DNA of 64,000 nucleotides from Chitinophaga hostae (GCF_018224885.1 NZ_JAGTXB010000002.1:186001-250000); one strand, 5' to 3'. Shown: positions 45,524 to 55,376, counted from the first letter of the stretch. Made by a program: numbers and translations. Notes: generated by a model from the letters alone, not told the origin.

Positions 45524-48500
45524 TAGAAAGCCACATTTAATCCCAGGGAGTAAGTCCTTTGTGTTGGGTAGATGGTATTTTCTACGAATACATCTGCACC
45601 CAATGCTCCTTCCGGATCGATATTGGGAATGGATTTGTACAGGTAGAAAAGGTTACGTGCAGCTGCAGTAACAGTCAGCCTTTGCATCTTAATCTTCTTG
45701 GCCATTGATGCCGGTAATGTATAAGAAAGTGCAACTTCTCTTACTTTAACGTAGTTGTTCTCAAATAAACGGTCAGGTGGGAAGGAAGTCGCCAGGTCAT
45801 TTGCATATCCCTCATAGTAGAGGGCAGCGGTGGTCATAATATCATTGGTAACATATTTACCATTATCATCCAGTTTAACACCAGGAAGAATCAGACCATC
45901 GTGATATACTTTTCCATCCTTTGACTGTGCCGGCGCCGGTTGTGAATGCTGCCACGGCACCTTCTGATCATTGGCGTTGAGATAATACGCCAGACCGCCG
46001 TTTTCTTCATCGCGGTATTTCATGGTATTTTCCAGTTGTCCTACACCGGTCAAACGGTTGTTGGTATAGGAGAAGATAGTACCGCCGTATTTATAATCCA
46101 GTCCAATGCGCAGGTTGAAGTTTTTGTATTGGAAATCAGAGATAAAACCGCCATATAATTTAGGCATCACATTACCCGCTGAAATCTTTTTCTGATCGTC
46201 GAGGATATAGGCGCCGTTGGCATTTACCACTTTGTTACCGGCTTCATCACGTTTGAAATCGTATGTCATAATTTCTCCGTAAGGACGGCCTTCATCGGCA
46301 TTTACGGAAACGGCAGAACCATTGATCAGGTTGTTGAAAGGATTGTAGATGACACCGGGATAGAGACTGATCACTTTAGAAGCCTGTTTCGCTGCATTCA
46401 GTGTCAGGTTCCAGCGATAATTTTTGCCCATCAGTGGCGTTCCGGTTATTGCCAGTTCAAAGCCCCAGGCTTTTACGTCGCCGGCATTCACGGTTAAACC
46501 GGTAGAGCTGGACGCAGATGAAATTGGCAGGCTGATGATTTGGTTATACCTGTGATTGGTATAGAAGGAGAAGTCCAGGATAATTCTGTCCTGTGGCAGG
46601 AAAGTGTTATTGATACCTATTTCAAACTCGCGCTTACGTTCCGGTTTCAATGCCCCTGGCAATAGATTGCTGGGAGAAGAAACTGCGTTGGCACTGGTGC
46701 CGGATAAACGGTTAAACCCGTAGAGATTATTGGCAAAATATCTGTCAGTACCATTACCTACGTCAGCCCAGGATAATCTCAACTGTCCGGTGTTTACACC
46801 TTTCAGGGCAAAACGCTCTGTGTAGTTCCAGGTGGCGGCAACGCCGGGATAGAAATATTTATTATTTTCCGGAGGAAGCGTAGAGTTCCAGTCCTGTCTT
46901 CCCTGTACTTCAACTGTTAATTCATTTTTCCATGATAAGGCGGCCGATGCCAGTAAGCTATATAATACATCTGATCCACGGGTGTAATTTCTCAGCTTAT
47001 CCTGGTTATCGGCATTAGCAACGCCAAGCTGATTGGAGAAGGAGTACCAATCCGGGAAGTTTAACCCTCCTACGGTGGTGGTACCGAAATAGTCTACTGT
47101 ACGAAGCCTGTATACGCCACCGCCAAATGCAAACAACCGGAGGTCGTTGTTCAGAAAGGTTTTATTATAGTTCAATAGTGCCTGGTATGTTTGAACAGTG
47201 GAGTTCTGTTTGGCTACACCAAAAGAACCTCCGGCCACTGAAGGTACAATCCTGGTTATCTTTTCTTCGGTGGTATAATTGGTGTTGTCGTAGTCCAGTC
47301 CTGCCTGTCCTACGAGGAACAGATTTTTAGTGAAGTTGAGCGTTACTTTGGCAGAGGTGATCATATGTACCTTGTCATCCTTGTAACGGTTCTCTTTTTG
47401 ACTCCAGAGATATTGGCCAAGCTTTGAGAACGCCTGGGATACACCTGCATTCGTAAGGTCGCGCTGATAACCGGTAGCGTCGGTGAAATAGGGGTAGATC
47501 TTATCGTAATCAAAGTCTACCGGGTATCCCCATGCTACTGGTCCGTCGTTCAGAGAACGGCGATTCTGCGTAGTGATATTGTAGATATTGGTAATCACTT
47601 CAAAGGTGGCGAGGTCAGAAGCTTTGTAGTTACCATTAAAACTGAAAGAGTTTCTTTTCTGCCAGCCATTTTCAGCGATGTCCTGGTAGTTATAGTTGGT
47701 ATAAGACGCCCTCATACTACCTTTTTCATTGCTGCCTGCAATAGATACGTTCGCAGTAGTAGAATGACCTCTCCGGAACAGGGAAAGGAAGTTGCCGTTG
47801 TGCGGTGAGTTCTTTACGATAGAGCTATCGTAAAACATTACATCTGCACCGTCAAATGCAGGCCCAAAGCTAAAGCGCTTAATGGGAAGCATCCTGGTTT
47901 TTACGCCATTGACAGTGGCATACGTAGTGTCATACAGGTTGTCGCCGAGGCCGTATTTATCCTGCAATTTCAGGTAAGATATGGGCTGTTCTATAGAGTA
48001 TTGCAGGTTACCGGTCATACCAAATCCTTTTACATTACGACCACTCTTGGTGGTAATGAGCATTACACCATTGGCGGCGTCGCTACCATATAATACGGTT
48101 GCTTTTGCGCCTTTCAGGATGTCGATGGACTCGATATCATCGGGGTTGATGTCGTTGATGCCTGCGCCATAGTCGAAGCCTTGTCCAAGGTTACCACCTA
48201 TTTGTGTTTTGCGGTCGCTGAGGATTACACCGTCTACCACAAACAGTGGCCTTGTATTCTGGTTAGGGTTCATACTGGATGCACCACGGATATTGATCCT
48301 GATACCACCCTGAGGGCCAGCGGAACCGGTATTAACTCCCACACCGGCAGCTTTACCATAGAGTGCCAGGAAAGGGTTCATTGTAGTACCGGCTTTGGTG
48401 AGTTCGTCGGCCTTGATAGTGCTGATAGCGTATCCCAGGGTTCCTTTCGGACGTTTGATACCCAATGCAGTTACCACCATTTCATTTAAGCCGCTGGAGG

Positions 48501-49194
48501 CAATGTTAAGTGTTACGTTTAATACAGTAGCTGTGCCTACAACAACTGATTTGGGATCAAATCCAACGGAAGAGAACACCAGTGTGGCATTATCGTCCGG
48601 TACATCAATGCTGTACTGGCCCTGTACATTCGTAGTGGTACCGGTTTTGGTTCCTTTTAGCAGGATGGTTACGCCTGGAACCGGCGCCCCGGTATTATCT
48701 TTTACTACCCCGCTTACTTTCCGGATAACCACTTCCGGTATGGGAATGAAAGGGGCAGCATTTAATAGTTTTATATCTTTCTCTTTTACAGCGATGATCT
48801 TGCCGATCACTTCGTAGCTGAATGGTTGATTTCTGAAAAGCAGCGTCAATACCTCTTCCAACGAAGCATTCCGGATGGAGATGTCTACCGGCTCACTTTT
48901 AGCAAGCATGGCATCTTCATACCAGAATTTATAACCTGATTGCTTTTTGATTTCTTCAAACACCTTCTGGATAGGCGCATTTTTTTGCGACAAGGTTATC
49001 TGTTGCGACAGAGTTTTGGCGCTGATTTGCAAACAAACTACCGTTAAGAGGATAGTTACCAGTTTTATTTGCATTATCAGTTGTTTTTTAAGCTTCTGAG
49101 GGGCGCCGGATCGACGGAATGCGGCGACGCGCTCTTTGATGGTTGATACAAGCCCGGGTACATAAATGGGCTTTGCATGACAATTAGATTGCAT
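45523..49194 (-). CDS. SusC-type TonB-dependent transducer with N-terminal STN domain
   Basis: 1223 residues from ATG 49194; an internal ATG at residue 41 (MQIKLVTILLTVVCLQISA) begins the hydrophobic signal, and long N-terminal extensions like this one are common in Chitinophaga SusC proteins. Order: STN domain (about 65-145, LSQKNAPIQKVFEEIKKQSGYKFWYED), carboxypeptidase-regulatory-like domain (KVSGVVKDNTGAPVPGVTILLKG), plug with LFVVDGVILSDRK, then the barrel ending LGLNVAF. The STN domain contacts FecR in the periplasm, so this transporter also signals to the adjacent FecR/ECF pair. Confidence 0.93.
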   Translation of the reverse strand: MQSNCHAKPIYVPGLVSTIKERVAAFRRSGAPQKLKKQLIMQIKLVTILLTVVCLQISAKTLSQQITLSQKNAPIQKVFEEIKKQSGYKFWYEDAMLAKSEPVDISIRNASLEEVLTLLFRNQPFSYEVIGKIIAVKEKDIKLLNAAPFIPIPEVVIRKVSGVVKDNTGAPVPGVTILLKGTKTGTTTNVQGQYSIDVPDDNATLVFSSVGFDPKSVVVGTATVLNVTLNIASSGLNEMVVTALGIKRPKGTLGYAISTIKADELTKAGTTMNPFLALYGKAAGVGVNTGSAGPQGGIRINIRGASSMNPNQNTRPLFVVDGVILSDRKTQIGGNLGQGFDYGAGINDINPDDIESIDILKGAKATVLYGSDAANGVMLITTKSGRNVKGFGMTGNLQYSIEQPISYLKLQDKYGLGDNLYDTTYATVNGVKTRMLPIKRFSFGPAFDGADVMFYDSSIVKNSPHNGNFLSLFRRGHSTTANVSIAGSNEKGSMRASYTNYNYQDIAENGWQKRNSFSFNGNYKASDLATFEVITNIYNITTQNRRSLNDGPVAWGYPVDFDYDKIYPYFTDATGYQRDLTNAGVSQAFSKLGQYLWSQKENRYKDDKVHMITSAKVTLNFTKNLFLVGQAGLDYDNTNYTTEEKITRIVPSVAGGSFGVAKQNSTVQTYQALLNYNKTFLNNDLRLFAFGGGVYRLRTVDYFGTTTVGGLNFPDWYSFSNQLGVANADNQDKLRNYTRGSDVLYSLLASAALSWKNELTVEVQGRQDWNSTLPPENNKYFYPGVAATWNYTERFALKGVNTGQLRLSWADVGNGTDRYFANNLYGFNRLSGTSANAVSSPSNLLPGALKPERKREFEIGINNTFLPQDRIILDFSFYTNHRYNQIISLPISSASSSTGLTVNAGDVKAWGFELAITGTPLMGKNYRWNLTLNAAKQASKVISLYPGVIYNPFNNLINGSAVSVNADEGRPYGEIMTYDFKRDEAGNKVVNANGAYILDDQKKISAGNVMPKLYGGFISDFQYKNFNLRIGLDYKYGGTIFSYTNNRLTGVGQLENTMKYRDEENGGLAYYLNANDQKVPWQHSQPAPAQSKDGKVYHDGLILPGVKLDDNGKYVTNDIMTTAALYYEGYANDLATSFPPDRLFENNYVKVREVALSYTLPASMAKKIKMQRLTVTAAARNLFYLYKSIPNIDPEGALGADVFVENTIYPTQRTYSLGLNVAF

Positions 49195-49361
49195 ACATTT
49201 GTAGTGTTTGGTTTAGATAATCTGATTTCTGGTACTATTGATGTCAGTAACTGACCAGGCTTTTTACCAGGGGCGGGTGAGATCGCTCCTGGTTTTTTAT
49301 GCCGGTTCCTTACACTATTAGGGACCTTTATTCATTATTAGGTATTTGGTTGATATTATTA

Positions 49362-49458
49362 AATAACAAGCTATTTTGAATCACAAGCTACATAGTGGAA
49401 AACAAAGTCAAATCGAATAACAAGCGATATATTAATAAGTCCATGAATAACAAGCTAT
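49362..49458. repeat. Four degenerate direct repeats (AATAACAAGCTAT) upstream of the STN-SusC gene
   Basis: AATAACAAGCTAT at 49362-49374, AATCACAAGCTAC at 49379-49391, AATAACAAGCGAT at 49416-49428, AATAACAAGCTAT at 49446-49458. The last overlaps the fecR stop codon. They lie in the 260-bp fecR-susC spacer, which also holds an ACCAGG/CCTGGT hairpin near 49266-49302. Possible regulator-binding array for the SusC promoter. Confidence 0.6.
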
Positions 49459-50597
49459 GGCATCACAATTAGTTTGTGATTTTCCATTTTAAAGTGGATT
49501 TTGCTGATTTCCAGTAATCGTAATAATTCAGACAAGTTTGCATCTCTCGGAATATCTCCCGTAAAACTGCGTGCGGGTATTGTGCCATTGTATACCACTT
49601 CTACATCATACCACCTTTCTACCTGCCGCATGATTGTTTTGATATCTGCACTTTTAAAAGAAGTAAGTCCGTTTTTCCAGGCAACGGCCAGATCGATATC
49701 GGCCTTTTCTATCACCTTAATTTTGCCATCGGGTGCAAGCAGGGATTGCTCTCCGGGCTTTAATAAACTGGAAGTATTTTCCTGGCTTACTTTTACTGCC
49801 CCTTCCAGTAGCGTGGTTCTGATATCTGCTTCGTCGGCATAGGCCATGACATTAAAACTGGTTCCCAGTACGGCTATATTGGCCTTATTTACAGATACGT
49901 AAAAAGGTTGACCAACGTTCTTCGCTACTTCAAAATAAGCTTCTCCACTCAGTTCTACCCTGCGTTCTTTCCCGGTAAAAGCCGTCGGAAATTTTAGGGA
50001 GGAAGCGGCATTCAGCCACACCTTTGATCCGTCTGGCAATTCAAGCCGGTATTGTCCTCCTTTTGGTGTTCTCAGTACATTGTAGGCTACGCCGCTATTT
50101 GCCGGAACATGTCCCTGATCATATTTCAACAGCCCCGGGCTCGCCTGTAAGTTTACATTGCCCTGCTGCGCCAGTTTACCCTTTAAAGTGCTGTCCAGTG
50201 TAATCACATTGCCATCGGCCAGGGTAAGCATTGCTTTGTTGCCGCCCGGCGCTATATCTTTCTTCAGCGCTGCTGCCGGCACCTTTGTTGCCGCAGCACC
50301 TTTCTTGTCCCGGGTAGTCAACAGCCAGGTTCCACCGGCAACCACCAATAATAATACTGCAGCTGCCCAACGCCATATATACAGCGGTTTTACGGTCGGC
50401 TCTTCCTCCAGTTTGGGAAAGGGAAAAGTCGTTTCTTCTTCATCGGCAGATTGGATCCAGGCCTCTTCTATTAACAATTCCAATTGCGTTTGGTTGTCGG
50501 CTGCGTTTAAAAAGTCACTTAGCTCGGATTGTTCCGCAGCAGTGAGCATTTTACTGGCATATTGGCTTAGTAGGTAACGCAACCTGGTATTATCCAT
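49455..50597 (-). CDS. FecR-family anti-sigma factor
   Basis: 380 residues. Cytoplasmic N-terminal sigma-binding part (about 1-70, LLSQYASKMLTAAEQSELSDFL), one span at about 75-95 (WRWAAAVLLLVVAGGTWLLTT), periplasmic FecR domain with VLRTPKGGQYRLELPDGSKVWLNAASSLKFPTAF and GEAYFEVAKN, and a C-terminal STN-like region (ADIKTIMRQVERWYDVEVVYNG, FTGDIPRDANLSELLRLLE). It holds the ECF sigma factor inactive until the SusC STN domain signals. 70 nt after the sigma gene. Confidence 0.94.
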   Translation of the reverse strand: MDNTRLRYLLSQYASKMLTAAEQSELSDFLNAADNQTQLELLIEEAWIQSADEEETTFPFPKLEEEPTVKPLYIWRWAAAVLLLVVAGGTWLLTTRDKKGAAATKVPAAALKKDIAPGGNKAMLTLADGNVITLDSTLKGKLAQQGNVNLQASPGLLKYDQGHVPANSGVAYNVLRTPKGGQYRLELPDGSKVWLNAASSLKFPTAFTGKERRVELSGEAYFEVAKNVGQPFYVSVNKANIAVLGTSFNVMAYADEADIRTTLLEGAVKVSQENTSSLLKPGEQSLLAPDGKIKVIEKADIDLAVAWKNGLTSFKSADIKTIMRQVERWYDVEVVYNGTIPARSFTGDIPRDANLSELLRLLEISKIHFKMENHKLIVMP

Positions 50598-50667
50598 TGG
50601 TATAGATTGATCTATACTATAAGACAGCAGGAAGTATCAAAAAGAGGTAACGGGGTAGAAAAAAATT

Positions 50668-51264
50668 TTAAAACGGGAGAGAATGCCCCATGATCAGTAA
50701 TAATATATTGATTTCCGGATGTGCCATGGCGTAGTTCCTGATGGAACGCAGCGCCAGCACCATATGCTTTTTAACAGTCTCGAGGGAGATAGCCATCCGC
50801 TCGGCAATTTCGGCCTGCCGCAGTCCTTCATCTCTGCTTAACAGGTATACTTTCTGCCGTTGGGCGGGTAACTCAGATATTGCCTGATCTATAATACGAT
50901 GGTAGTCTTTAACGGCGGTATCATCTTCCTGGCCCTGGTTATTTGCCATACTGGCTTCCCATGCCTGTTTCCTGGCCAGTTCCCGGCCAATCTTTTTAAG
51001 AAATGATAAGCTGTAATTCCTTGCTATTGCATACAGGTAGGGATGGAAGTGCTCCACCCGGTTTAACTTCTCCCGCTTTTCCCAGATCCTGATAAAGATT
51101 TCCTGCACAATTTCTTCCGACAGCGGCCGGGAACCGGTCAGCTGCATCACAAAAGCGTCCAGCCTGGGCTGATAAGTATGAAATAACTGCGCAAAAGCAG
51201 CTTCATCGCCTTGCGATACCCTGAATAGTAAATCTGGTTCACTATCTAATTGCACGGTATTCAA
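50668..51264 (-). CDS. ECF sigma-70 factor (FecI-like)
   Basis: 198 residues from TTG 51264, or slightly shorter from GTG three codons on; no ATG is available before the conserved region. Sigma region 2 at about 20-90 (DEAAFAQLFHTYQPRLDAFVMQLTGSRPLSEEIVQEIFIRIWEKREKL). Region 4 HTH at about 130-180 (ISELPAQRQKVYLLSRDEGLRQAEIAERMAISLETVKKHMVLALRSIR). It is the output of the SusC-FecR cascade and probably drives the susC-susD genes downstream. TATCTTTA on the minus strand at 51323-51316 may be its own -7 element. Confidence 0.92.
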   Translation of the reverse strand: MNTVQLDSEPDLLFRVSQGDEAAFAQLFHTYQPRLDAFVMQLTGSRPLSEEIVQEIFIRIWEKREKLNRVEHFHPYLYAIARNYSLSFLKKIGRELARKQAWEASMANNQGQEDDTAVKDYHRIIDQAISELPAQRQKVYLLSRDEGLRQAEIAERMAISLETVKKHMVLALRSIRNYAMAHPEINILLLIMGHSLPF

Positions 51265-51513
51265 AATATGTTTTAAAACGTTCCCTTTTGGGCTGATTCT
51301 GGTCGATGTAGGATGTAAAGATAGGCATTCCTGATAGGATAAAAAATAACACCTTTCTGGTAGTTGTTAATCAATTGTTACCGGCTGTGTACAGCTTCAC
51401 CCGTTTGTGCGGGGCAGCGGGATAAAAATTGCAGATATTGGCAGATGAGTAATTTGAAACCCCGGCAGTAGCTGAGTTTGGGGTGTACAACGAGCAACGT
51501 TAACGGGTTTTTT

Positions 51514-51563
51514 ATCTGGATATTTTGTTCTGAAGTCCGTCTTTCAAAACAAAATATCCAGAT
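51514..51563. other. Strong stem-loop in the 310-bp spacer before the sigma gene
   Basis: ATCTGGATATTTTGTT (51514-51529) is a perfect 16-bp inverted match to AACAAAATATCCAGAT (51548-51563); inner TGAA/TTCA extends it past one mismatch, loop GTCCGTCT. It begins 12 nt after the oxidoreductase stop on the minus strand but is followed there by A's, not T's. It may be an atypical terminator or RNA-stabilising structure. The rest of 51265-51513 shows no gene. Confidence 0.65.
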
Positions 51564-51574
51564 GAATTAATGGG

Positions 51575-53176
51575 CTATTTTTTTTCTTCGTGATATTCCT
51601 GTTCGGTGTTAATTGACCAGATATTTGATTTGGTCACAATACCATTGGCGATATTATCTACCGCCACCATGGCGGTGAGCATGGAGTGGTCGGAGTTGTT
51701 GTATTTATGCATGCCGTTGCGGCCTACCAGGAACAGGTTTTCATAACTGTCGATATAGGTTTTCAGTTCATCAAAACGTTCGTAGGTACCCCAGTAAGCA
51801 GGGTATGTTTTTTCCATTCTGAGTACGGTGGCATCCAATACATCTGACTGTTGTGCCAGCCCTATTTTGCAGAGTTCTGTGATGGCGGTTTGACGGATAG
51901 CTTCATCGGTGAGTTCCCAGAAATCATCTCCCTTATTACAGAAGTATTCCATGCCTACCCAGGTAGTATCGGGATCTTTCACCATGTAGGGGCTCCAGTT
52001 ATTGAACAGCTGCAGGCGCCCTACTTTCACATCTTTTTCCTGTATATAGATCCAGGTATCTTTTAATTCCAGCGGTTTATGCTCGCCTGTTTTTTTATCT
52101 GCAAAGCTTAAGTTTTTCAGGAGAATACCAATGGTGATGAAGTCGCGGTAATGTAATCCTGCGGCGATTTCCCTGATGTTGGCGGGGATATTGGCATCCA
52201 TATCTGCTACCAGTTCCTTGATGGGCATGGTGGAAAAAAAATAATCACCTTCCAGTGTAACTACTTCCCCGGTGCTGCGGTCCAGTGCTTCAATGGCAGT
52301 AATCTGGTTACCTGAAGTATGAATTTTTTTTACATCATGCTGCATTAATACTGTACCGCCTTTATTGATTACCTGGTGGGCTACTTCTTCCCATAGCTGG
52401 CCGGGTCCGTGTTTGGGATAGAGGAATTGTTCTATCAGGCTGGTTTCAACATTTTTTTGTTTGAGGTCTTTGGGCTTTCCGGCTTCGATGGCGGATTTTA
52501 CGGCATGTGCGATGGCTTTGCCGATGGAGATGCCTTTGATTCTTTGTGCGCCCCATTCTGCAGAAATGGAGCTGCAGGAAATACCCCATACTTTTTCCGT
52601 ATAGTCTTTGAAGAAGAGATGATAGAGTGTTTTTCCAAAGCGGTTTATCATGAAGTCTTCCAGGGATTTTTCATTTTTCCGTGGAAACACCTGTGCCCAC
52701 AGGTACGAGAACATGATGCTGACGGTGGTGGTGAGTCCCAGTTTGCGCAGGGTGTCTACAGACAGCTGTATGGGATAGGTAAAGAATTTGTGCAGGAAGT
52801 AGATGCGCGACAGGCGTTTTCTGACCAGCATAATAAGATCAGGATCAGGGGCAACGAGCGTATCAGTGTTGTTATTGTTGCGGGGTGTTTTTATTTCCCT
52901 GGTTTTTTGCTGATAGCTGATAGAGAAAATTTCTGCGGCTTCTTTGTCGAGCGGCATCATGGTCATCCACCAGTCCATTACGCGATCTGATTTGGAGAAG
53001 AACCGGTGGCCTCCGATGTCGATGCGATTGCCTTTGTAGTTTACTGTTTTGGAGATGCCGCCGATGTCGGTACTTTTTTCCAGTACTACCGGTAAGATAC
53101 TGGTACGCTGTAATAGTTCATAGGCAGCAGTCAGGCCGGCCGGACCGGCGCCAATGATAATAGCTTTCTTTTGCAT
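51575..53176 (-). CDS. NAD(P)/FAD-dependent oxidoreductase (amine oxidase/UGM-like)
   Basis: 533 residues. FAD site [62 protein letters not shown], the arrangement seen in UDP-galactopyranose mutase-like and protoporphyrinogen oxidase-like flavoproteins. [38 protein letters not shown] further supports this group. The C terminus [29 protein letters not shown] is the second FAD contact. It probably acts on a sugar nucleotide or lipid-linked sugar for surface glycans; exact substrate unknown. No signal peptide, cytoplasmic. No obvious operon partner. Confidence 0.82.
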   Translation of the reverse strand: MQKKAIIIGAGPAGLTAAYELLQRTSILPVVLEKSTDIGGISKTVNYKGNRIDIGGHRFFSKSDRVMDWWMTMMPLDKEAAEIFSISYQQKTREIKTPRNNNNTDTLVAPDPDLIMLVRKRLSRIYFLHKFFTYPIQLSVDTLRKLGLTTTVSIMFSYLWAQVFPRKNEKSLEDFMINRFGKTLYHLFFKDYTEKVWGISCSSISAEWGAQRIKGISIGKAIAHAVKSAIEAGKPKDLKQKNVETSLIEQFLYPKHGPGQLWEEVAHQVINKGGTVLMQHDVKKIHTSGNQITAIEALDRSTGEVVTLEGDYFFSTMPIKELVADMDANIPANIREIAAGLHYRDFITIGILLKNLSFADKKTGEHKPLELKDTWIYIQEKDVKVGRLQLFNNWSPYMVKDPDTTWVGMEYFCNKGDDFWELTDEAIRQTAITELCKIGLAQQSDVLDATVLRMEKTYPAYWGTYERFDELKTYIDSYENLFLVGRNGMHKYNNSDHSMLTAMVAVDNIANGIVTKSNIWSINTEQEYHEEKK

Positions 53177-53493
53177 GAGCGAATGAGGTTGTTGAATAAA
53201 TGAATGCAGCGATGGAATGTTGTGGTTACCTAATAGTCTGTGATAAAGGGTCGGAGTGGCATTCCCCGTACATAAAAATGGTGGTAGCTGTTAAACGTTG
53301 GCATAGCAAAATGGTTTTATGCAGGTATTTCCGTTAAAAGAAGTACCTGTTTTGAGGGTGTATATATTTTTGGGTTAGCAGCAGATCATGAGGGCTGCCC
53401 GCACTATACAATTATAGGAGATGTTACTGAAATGAGAAGGCAGCGAGCCGCTTTGGGTGAAAAGCGAAAAGCAGAAACCGAAAAGCAGAACGC

Positions 53494-53531
53494 AAGGCTA
53501 AAAGCTAAAAGCCAATGGCTAAAAGCTAAAG
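53494..53531. repeat. Dispersed TTAGC-type intergenic repeat, copy 5
   Basis: GGCTAAAAGC, TAAAAGCC, AATGGC, TAAAAGCTAAAG run in tandem and overlap the stop codon (53526-53528) of the minus-strand gene. Upstream in the same gap, 53460-53490 repeats GAAAAGC(A/G). The remaining gap 53177-53459 shows no gene. Confidence 0.55.
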
Positions 53532-54377
53532 AAACTTCCACCGATAGAAGTAGATCGGTGCATTTTTTCCTTCACTGATGGTTACATAGCCATCGTTACC
53601 GGGAGTAATGGTAACGCCTTCGCCTTGTTTTTCTATTACATAGGGGAGTTCCTTAGCGGGTTTTGCCATGGCCTGTTCTACGCTTTCATTGCTGTTGCGG
53701 TGCCAGTAGTAGATGGTGGTAAGTGTTTTTATAACAATATGGTGGCCATCTTTGGAAATATCTCCGGAGGTAACCCAGGTGTAGGGGAGTTTGATTAATT
53801 TTTCGAGCGTGGCTTTATCGCCGTTGTTAAAGAAGAGTTGGTTTGTTTTGTACAAACTGACTTCTCTTTCTCTTTTACTCACAATATAAATTTGTTTGCT
53901 GATGGGATCTATCATCAAGGATTCTGCATCGCGTGGTCCGTTTGGAAATTTCAGTGTCAGCACATCGGGGGTAACGGCCACATGTTCTGCGGGTAATTTT
54001 TCCGGTTCCTGAAAACGGTATATGCGGATATGTTTTCTGACTCCAGAATTATCGCCTATATCTCCTACATACACATAAGATTTGCCTTTTTCCGGCCCAA
54101 TGCCTTCAGCAATATCTTCCCAGTCACGATTGCCCGTATCTGTTAGCCTGAACGTGCTGATCAGCTCCGCTTTGCTGTTGAGCAGGTATACTTCCGGTTT
54201 GTTACCGCTATCGTTATGGGTCCAGTAACAGCCTTTTAAGGGTATACTGGAGGCGATGCCGGAAGCTTCCGTTACTTTGTCTGTAGAGAGGCTGCCGAGT
54301 ATCTCCGGTTTGGCCGTTTGGGCTATAACGGTAGCGGTAAGGAGCATAGAAAATATATAGAGGGTCAGTGAGCGCAT
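53526..54377 (-). CDS. Secreted propeller-like protein of unknown function
   Basis: 283 residues with signal peptide (MRSLTLYIFSMLLTATVIAQ). Beta-rich repeated pattern: GCYWTHNDSGNKPEVYLLNSKAELISTFRL, RDWEDIAEGIGPEKGKSYVYVGDIGDN, RDAESLMIDPISKQIYIVSKRE. It resembles small six-bladed propellers such as phytase- or SMP-30-like folds, without clear catalytic residues. Starts 8 nt after the Fic stop, so likely co-transcribed with it, although the functions do not obviously connect. Its stop codon lies within a copy of the dispersed repeat. Confidence 0.6.
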   Translation of the reverse strand: MRSLTLYIFSMLLTATVIAQTAKPEILGSLSTDKVTEASGIASSIPLKGCYWTHNDSGNKPEVYLLNSKAELISTFRLTDTGNRDWEDIAEGIGPEKGKSYVYVGDIGDNSGVRKHIRIYRFQEPEKLPAEHVAVTPDVLTLKFPNGPRDAESLMIDPISKQIYIVSKREREVSLYKTNQLFFNNGDKATLEKLIKLPYTWVTSGDISKDGHHIVIKTLTTIYYWHRNSNESVEQAMAKPAKELPYVIEKQGEGVTITPGNDGYVTISEGKNAPIYFYRWKFL

Positions 54378-54385
54378 GCGGTAAT

Positions 54386-55342
54386 TTACAGAAAGTTATA
54401 GACTGTAACTCGTTTGTCGCCGGTTTTGTTCAACAGTTTTTTTTCTATGGCTTCTTTCAGATCACGACTGGCGGTAGCACTTGAGATATCTTTATTTTCC
54501 CGGAGATAGTCTTTTCTTGTAAACGGCGCATCCTTTATTTTCTGTTTAAATAAGCTGATTCTGTCAACAGACGTGACTGAAGTGTTTTGACTTGTTAATA
54601 ATTCTTCTAAAGATTCTTCTATTACTGCTAACATGAATTCGATAAAGGGAGTGGAATGCCCTGATTTATCTGAAATGCTCAGCGCCTTGTAGTAATCGAT
54701 TTGCCTTCTTTTTACTACCGTTTCTATAGGCAGGTATTCAAAGAGCGGGTATTGCTCTTTAAGAATTAATGTTTGCCAAAAACGCCCCATTCTTCCATTC
54801 CCATCTATAAATGGATGAATAAACTCTATCTCATAATGAAAAACACAGCTCTTAATTAAAACCAGGTCTTTCCCATTTTTTAAGTATGCAAACAGATCAT
54901 TGAGGAGGGCTTTTACCATTTCTCCCGGGGGGGCTACATGGGTAATTTTTGAGCCTTTCACGATGCCGACAGCTTTAGTTCTGATTTTTCCGGGTGCATC
55001 AATCAAACCATGCATTAATATTTTATGGGCTTGCAGGAATGAATTCAAGGCCCTCGGGTTAAACTGATTTAAATCATCGTAAAGTGCAATCGCATTTTTT
55101 ACTTCCAGGATGTCTTTTTGCGGAGCCAATACCCTTTTATTATTGATGATGTCTGTTATTTGCTCCACAGACAAGGTATTCCCTTCTATTTCCAAAGAAG
55201 ACTGTATCGTTTTAATCCTATTGCTTTTTCGCAGTGTCGCGGGAGCTTTTTGCAAATGGGTAGCGTTTATCTCCCCGATCTTTTCGGAAATAGAAGCAAT
55301 TAATGCTAATATCTCATTAGTTATCTGGTACGGCGGTTTCAT
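54386..55342 (-). CDS. Fic-family protein (class II, with C-terminal winged helix)
   Basis: 318 residues. Fic motif HPFIDGNGRMGR at 176-187 with catalytic His176 intact. An N-terminal inhibitory helix motif S-x-x-x-E-G-N (SSLEIEGN, 48-55) marks a class II, self-inhibited enzyme. The C-terminal part (about 255-318) looks like a winged helix (FTRKDYLRENKDISSATASRDLKEAIEKKLL). Fic enzymes usually transfer AMP to target proteins. The fused DNA-binding domain and the double palindrome 10 nt before the ATG suggest that it binds and controls its own promoter. Confidence 0.92.
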   Translation of the reverse strand: MKPPYQITNEILALIASISEKIGEINATHLQKAPATLRKSNRIKTIQSSLEIEGNTLSVEQITDIINNKRVLAPQKDILEVKNAIALYDDLNQFNPRALNSFLQAHKILMHGLIDAPGKIRTKAVGIVKGSKITHVAPPGEMVKALLNDLFAYLKNGKDLVLIKSCVFHYEIEFIHPFIDGNGRMGRFWQTLILKEQYPLFEYLPIETVVKRRQIDYYKALSISDKSGHSTPFIEFMLAVIEESLEELLTSQNTSVTSVDRISLFKQKIKDAPFTRKDYLRENKDISSATASRDLKEAIEKKLLNKTGDKRVTVYNFL

Positions 55343-55352
55343 TTTTAAACAA

Positions 55353-55376
55353 TGATAGTATCATATGATACTATCA
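55353..55376. promoter_or_regulatory. 24-bp perfect double palindrome, operator of the fic gene
   Basis: Two 11-bp palindromic sites, TGATA-G-TATCA (55353-55363) and TGATA-C-TATCA (55366-55376), separated by TA; the whole 24 bp is also a perfect palindrome. It lies 10 nt upstream of the fic start codon. Suggests cooperative binding of two dimers, possibly of the Fic winged-helix domain itself. Confidence 0.75.
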
